The notes beneath the pieces are model-generated. The model did no database searches and was not told the origin of the DNA. It saw nothing but the letters and a program-made list of their open reading frames with translations. From Humisphaera sp. (GTDB taxonomy: Bacteria > Planctomycetota > Phycisphaerae > Tepidisphaerales > Tepidisphaeraceae), in assembly GCA_025351525.1 (NCBI GenBank), contig JANXVV010000544.1, forward strand, positions 1 to 32,377: 32,377 nt of DNA, given 5' to 3'. Within the stretch, counting starts at the first letter, position 1; the number at the start of each line of letters is the position of its first letter. Shown here piece after piece: positions 30,087-32,377 of this stretch. A program made the position numbers and the translations under genes.

Positions 30087-30110
30087 ACGCATGTTGCCGC
30101 CAACATGCGT
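30087..30110. promoter_or_regulatory. perfect inverted repeat upstream of the helicase operon
   Basis: ACGCATGTTG and CAACATGCGT flank a CCGC loop, 55 bases upstream of the helicase start in a 283-bp gap with no gene. It could be an operator for the operon or a terminator of the upstream minus-strand gene; no T tract is present. A TATACT-like box lies near 30207-30212 on the minus strand without a good -35. Confidence 0.45.
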
Positions 30111-30315
30111 CCAGCCCATCAACGGCGACATCGTGATCTGGCAGTTTTGGCTTCTGTCGCTTCCCGCACAAGTCCGCAACGCAGAAGAGGATACGAAACG
30201 TCGGGAAGTATACCGGACCCAGCGTGAAACGCTATTTTACCCACCCCCGGTGACAGCGTATGGTCAGCGAGACAGCACCCATTCAACTTTCGGGCACGAT
30301 TGGGACGAAAAGCGT

Positions 30316-30942
30316 TCAATCGTCAGGCGCGAATCGAGCGTTCTTGGGTAAGTGGTTCTCCGCCTCGTATGCACTTCGTTCTTCATAGAAGTAATCTACG
30401 GGCGTGTACAGTCGGCTGAGGTAGTCGAGCAGCTGATGCGTGGTTTCATGCAGTGCTCGCACGTTGACGTGTCGGAGGGTCGGGTGGGTTCGCTGAAGCT
30501 TCGAGCTGAAGGGGTACCGGAACGAGTCGGACGACGGGTCATGTTCTTCAACATTGGCGATCAACGCCTTCACGGCTTCGGTCTCCTCGGCGTTGAGCGG
30601 AAAATCCGATCCACACAGCGACTTCGTGCGCGCATAAACGTCATTCCACAGGTGTCCGAGCCGATGGGTCTTGGCAAAGCCCTTGTCCCCCGTCGCGGCG
30701 TAGTTGCTCTTCCACGCCAAGTCCTTTAGCAGCAGTTCGCATGAGTGGCGGTAAAGGAAACAGATCGCGTAAACGTGACCGTCGAGGGTTCTCGGCTCGT
30801 TGACGGCGCACATCAGCAAGGCATCCGCCGACTCCAGAAAGCATTGCGCGAGCTCACCGAACTGCATGTAGTTGTCGATGCAGGCATTGTTATGCCAATC
30901 GGGATGTGCTTCAAACGGATCGGGCGGTTGCGTGGGCGTCAT
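30316..30942 (-). CDS. HEPN-like hypothetical protein
   Basis: The 208-residue helical protein starts at ATG 30942 behind AAGGA; the longer frame to 31161 overlaps the next gene and is not supported. QFGELAQCFLESADALLMCA and HVYAICFLYRHSCELLLKDL read like the paired helices of HEPN-type domains (compare the LYRHSIELLLK pattern), followed by THRLGHLWNDVYARTKSLCG. A canonical HEPN ribonuclease motif (R followed by four to six residues and H) is not obvious, so it may be a non-catalytic member. It lies upstream of the helicase operon on the same strand but separated by 283 bp. Confidence 0.6.
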   Translation of the reverse strand: MTPTQPPDPFEAHPDWHNNACIDNYMQFGELAQCFLESADALLMCAVNEPRTLDGHVYAICFLYRHSCELLLKDLAWKSNYAATGDKGFAKTHRLGHLWNDVYARTKSLCGSDFPLNAEETEAVKALIANVEEHDPSSDSFRYPFSSKLQRTHPTLRHVNVRALHETTHQLLDYLSRLYTPVDYFYEERSAYEAENHLPKNARFAPDD

Positions 30943-31051
30943 TCGGTCCTTTCGATCATCTACATCCTGGGACCATGTATTTATGCACTCGACCGCCGTG
31001 GCATCCGCGATCACCCATCCAAGATTCCAGGCGCGGTTGGCGCGGGTCGAA

Positions 31052-31390
31052 TCAACGCGCGGTCGGCGGCGGCAACTGTCCCGCATCGGCGTCGAGAGTG
31101 TAGATGATTTCCCGTTCGGAATGAACGGCGTCGGCGATGTAGCCAAGGAACATTTCCGCATTCTCCCGGATAAACTGTTCCTCGTCGGCGGCTTGCGCCG
31201 GCAGTGATTCGCAGAGCGATGTCACCAACTGGCGCATCGTCATGTCCAGCAACATCGCCGGCGCGCCGGGGAGGATGGCATGGGCGGTGGCTTTGGGATC
31301 GGCGAACACCCATCCGTCCGCAGACCAGCCAACATCGGCGGCGATCACGCCGGATTCGTTCGAAAAACGAATGATAAGGTACGGCTCCAT
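31052..31390 (-). CDS. hypothetical protein
   Basis: A 112-residue acidic protein with GAGGG seven bases before the ATG. The first part is beta-rich (MEPYLIIRFSNESGVIAADV, then VGWSADGWVFADPKATAHAI) and the second helical (EEQFIRENAEMFLGYIADAV). No family is recognised and there is no membrane helix. It lies 3 bp after the next upstream small gene, so the two form an operon. Confidence 0.55.
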   Translation of the reverse strand: MEPYLIIRFSNESGVIAADVGWSADGWVFADPKATAHAILPGAPAMLLDMTMRQLVTSLCESLPAQAADEEQFIRENAEMFLGYIADAVHSEREIIYTLDADAGQLPPPTAR

Positions 31391-31393
31391 CGC

Positions 31394-31582
31394 TCAGCCC
31401 TCGATTCCCATCTCGCGCATTTGGCCAGCGACGATGAACGACAGCCAGAGCGGGAAGTGGTCGTCTTCCCAAAGGTCGAACTTGTCAGCAGTTTGGCGGC
31501 AGACATCCCAATGGGTTGCGCCAGCGATCAAACTGACCTCGACGAACGCCGTCAGTTGTCTCATTTTCGCGGCAAGGTTCAT
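31394..31582 (-). CDS. small hypothetical protein
   Basis: A 62-residue protein preceded by a strong GAGGAG eight bases from the ATG. It is mostly helical and Trp/Met-containing (MRQLTAFVEVSLIAGATHWD, then FPLWLSFIVAGQMREMGIEG). No family is recognised. Co-transcribed with the 31052-31390 gene (3-bp gap); a terminator hairpin lies just upstream. Confidence 0.6.
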   Translation of the reverse strand: MNLAAKMRQLTAFVEVSLIAGATHWDVCRQTADKFDLWEDDHFPLWLSFIVAGQMREMGIEG

Positions 31583-31607
31583 TTTTGATTCTCCTCAAAA
31601 CGGGAAA

Positions 31608-31637
31608 GATGGGCGGGCGATTGTCCGCCCGCCCATC
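31608..31637 (-). terminator. intrinsic-type terminator after the 31652-32254 gene
   Basis: GATGGGCGGGCG and CGCCCGCCCATC form a perfect 12-bp, GC-rich stem with a 6-nt loop 15 bases beyond the stop codon. On the minus strand it is followed by TTTCCCGTTTT, a weak T-rich run. Confidence 0.7.
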
Positions 31638-31651
31638 AGGATCGTTGGCGA

Positions 31652-32254
31652 CTACTCCGCTTCCGTTGTCGTCCGGGGCGTCCGTGTCGAGTTCCGGGGC
31701 GTTTTGCGTTTCCCAGCCCCCTTTCCCTTGCGTTTTCCGCCGGTCGCCTTCCCGTTCTTCCCAGACGGCTCCCGAGCGACCTTGGCGGCGGCAGTGGACC
31801 GGCCAGGTTTGATAGGCGAATCGGAATCGGTATTCAGAGAGACAACGAGCCGCCCCTTGGCATCGCGGGTCATGTCGATAACGACGCCCTTCGTTCCCGT
31901 GATCTTCTGGCCAGTTTCCAGAAGTTTGAGCCCGTAGTCGGAAGTGCGCTGGAGAACCCGGAGGTTCTGGATCAGTCGCCCCTGCGCGTCCAATCCGGTC
32001 TCTTCGTTCCGCTTTTCCTGACTCGCCCAGGCGGCGTACCATTCCCCGCCCCCCGCCCGTTTGAACGCTTGATGCACCTTTGCGAGCGAGTGCGGCGTGT
32101 TCGCGCCAAGAGTGACGAGCGCGCTGACCGCGTGGGCATAAGCACCATTGCGATAGGGATTCGGCAGTCGTTTTGTTTGCTCGAACTCCGCCGTGAGTTC
32201 GGCAATGTTTTCGAGGGACAAGCCAAATGAACGCTTATGTTTCTTCGTAGCCAT
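31652..32254 (-). CDS. hypothetical protein with Lys/Arg-rich C-terminal tail
   Basis: The 200-residue protein starts at ATG 32254 behind a near-ideal GGAGGT; an in-frame start at 32293 is less likely. The first 140 residues are folded-looking (FGLSLENIAELTAEFEQTKR, AYAHAVSALVTLGANTPHSL, GEWYAAWASQEKRNEETGLD). The last 60 residues are a disordered basic tail (KNGKATGGKRKGKGAGKRKT) reminiscent of histone-like or nucleic-acid-binding tails. No family is recognised; nucleic-acid binding is only suggested by the tail. It is followed by a strong terminator, so it is a single-gene unit. Confidence 0.65.
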   Translation of the reverse strand: MATKKHKRSFGLSLENIAELTAEFEQTKRLPNPYRNGAYAHAVSALVTLGANTPHSLAKVHQAFKRAGGGEWYAAWASQEKRNEETGLDAQGRLIQNLRVLQRTSDYGLKLLETGQKITGTKGVVIDMTRDAKGRLVVSLNTDSDSPIKPGRSTAAAKVAREPSGKNGKATGGKRKGKGAGKRKTPRNSTRTPRTTTEAE

Positions 32255-32377
32255 GACGACCTCCATTGAGTTAGTGGTTTCTGATACGTTCACTCCGCAG
32301 ATGTCGGTGTGTACAGTGGGGACGGCGGGCTTGCTAAGGAGGGCGCGACGACCCGCAGTATTTCCGAAGAAAGGAGT
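32255..32377. other. window end, no gene seen
   Basis: The last 123 bases hold the ribosome-binding site of the preceding minus-strand gene and presumably its promoter. No further feature is evident. Confidence 0.4.

Noticed and set aside
30033-30179. Longer start for the helicase at 30179
   Set aside because: The extra 49 residues are Arg/Gly/Ser-rich without conservation-like pattern and cover a perfect inverted repeat; ATG 30032 has a ribosome-binding site.
30943-31161. Longer start for the HEPN-like gene at 31161
   Set aside because: It would overlap the 31052-31390 gene by 110 bases, and its first 73 residues look unselected; ATG 30942 has AAGGA at good spacing.
1-32377. CRISPR arrays, diversity-generating retroelements or retrons
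   Set aside because: No regularly spaced repeats with unique spacers, no reverse-transcriptase motif (YxDD in context) and no template/variable repeat pair were seen.

Overview
The window looks like an accessory 'defence island' of a Gram-negative, fairly GC-rich bacterium. A planctomycete is my best guess: there is an ISAzo13-family ('Rhodopirellula-type') transposase, a Gam + serine recombinase + XRE cassette, and several lysine/proline-rich small orphan proteins. This taxonomic guess is inference. No rRNA, complete tRNA, CRISPR array or housekeeping gene is visible.

Layout. (1) 1-2238 is a decayed boundary zone: the 3' tail of an IS3-family transposase is interrupted by an ISAzo13-family element (about 109-1405), followed by a truncated, frameshifted tyrosine integrase (1416-2118). 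(2) 2239-19896 is a discrete 17.6-kb integrative element. It is bounded by a 21-bp perfect direct repeat resembling the 3' end of a tRNA-Ser gene (2239-2259 and 19876-19896). Both ends carry tandem GGGGGTC(A) arm-like repeats inside the att core and a strong hairpin ending exactly 8 nt left of the core. Reading inward from the right end come an excisionase-like HTH protein, a tyrosine integrase, an HUH-type replication initiator, a complete type I restriction-modification operon (hsdM-hsdS-hsdR, with HsdS carrying an extra C-terminal domain), an NYN-domain protein with an unknown partner, two XRE regulators with palindromic operators, a zinc-ribbon membrane protein, and a phage-like cassette of Gam plus a large serine recombinase. 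(3) 19897-32377 is a second, adjacent element or island, all on the minus strand.

The most interesting part is region 3. Seven genes, 30032 down to 20022, are tightly packed (16-nt overlap, 8-nt gap, two 4-nt ATGA overlaps, then gaps of 44 and 53 nt that each hold a ribosome-binding site). They encode a SNF2/RapA-type helicase, an unrecognised tail-anchored protein with a possible RNase H-like fold, a type III-like Mod DNA methyltransferase, a type III-like Res helicase-nuclease, a multi-pass membrane protein, a caspase-family protease and a small acidic protein. This reads as a modification/restriction module fused at operon level to a membrane + caspase module that could act as a suicide effector. 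I do not recognise this exact architecture as a named defence system. It is upstream-flanked by a HEPN-like protein and three small orphan genes.

How the parts may work together: the two neighbouring islands supply two independent R-M systems (type I and type III-like). The type I island brings its own integration, excision and possibly replication functions plus an anti-RecBCD-type Gam protein. The right-hand island appears to combine DNA discrimination with a likely cell-death output. Functions are read from motifs only; no database search was possible.
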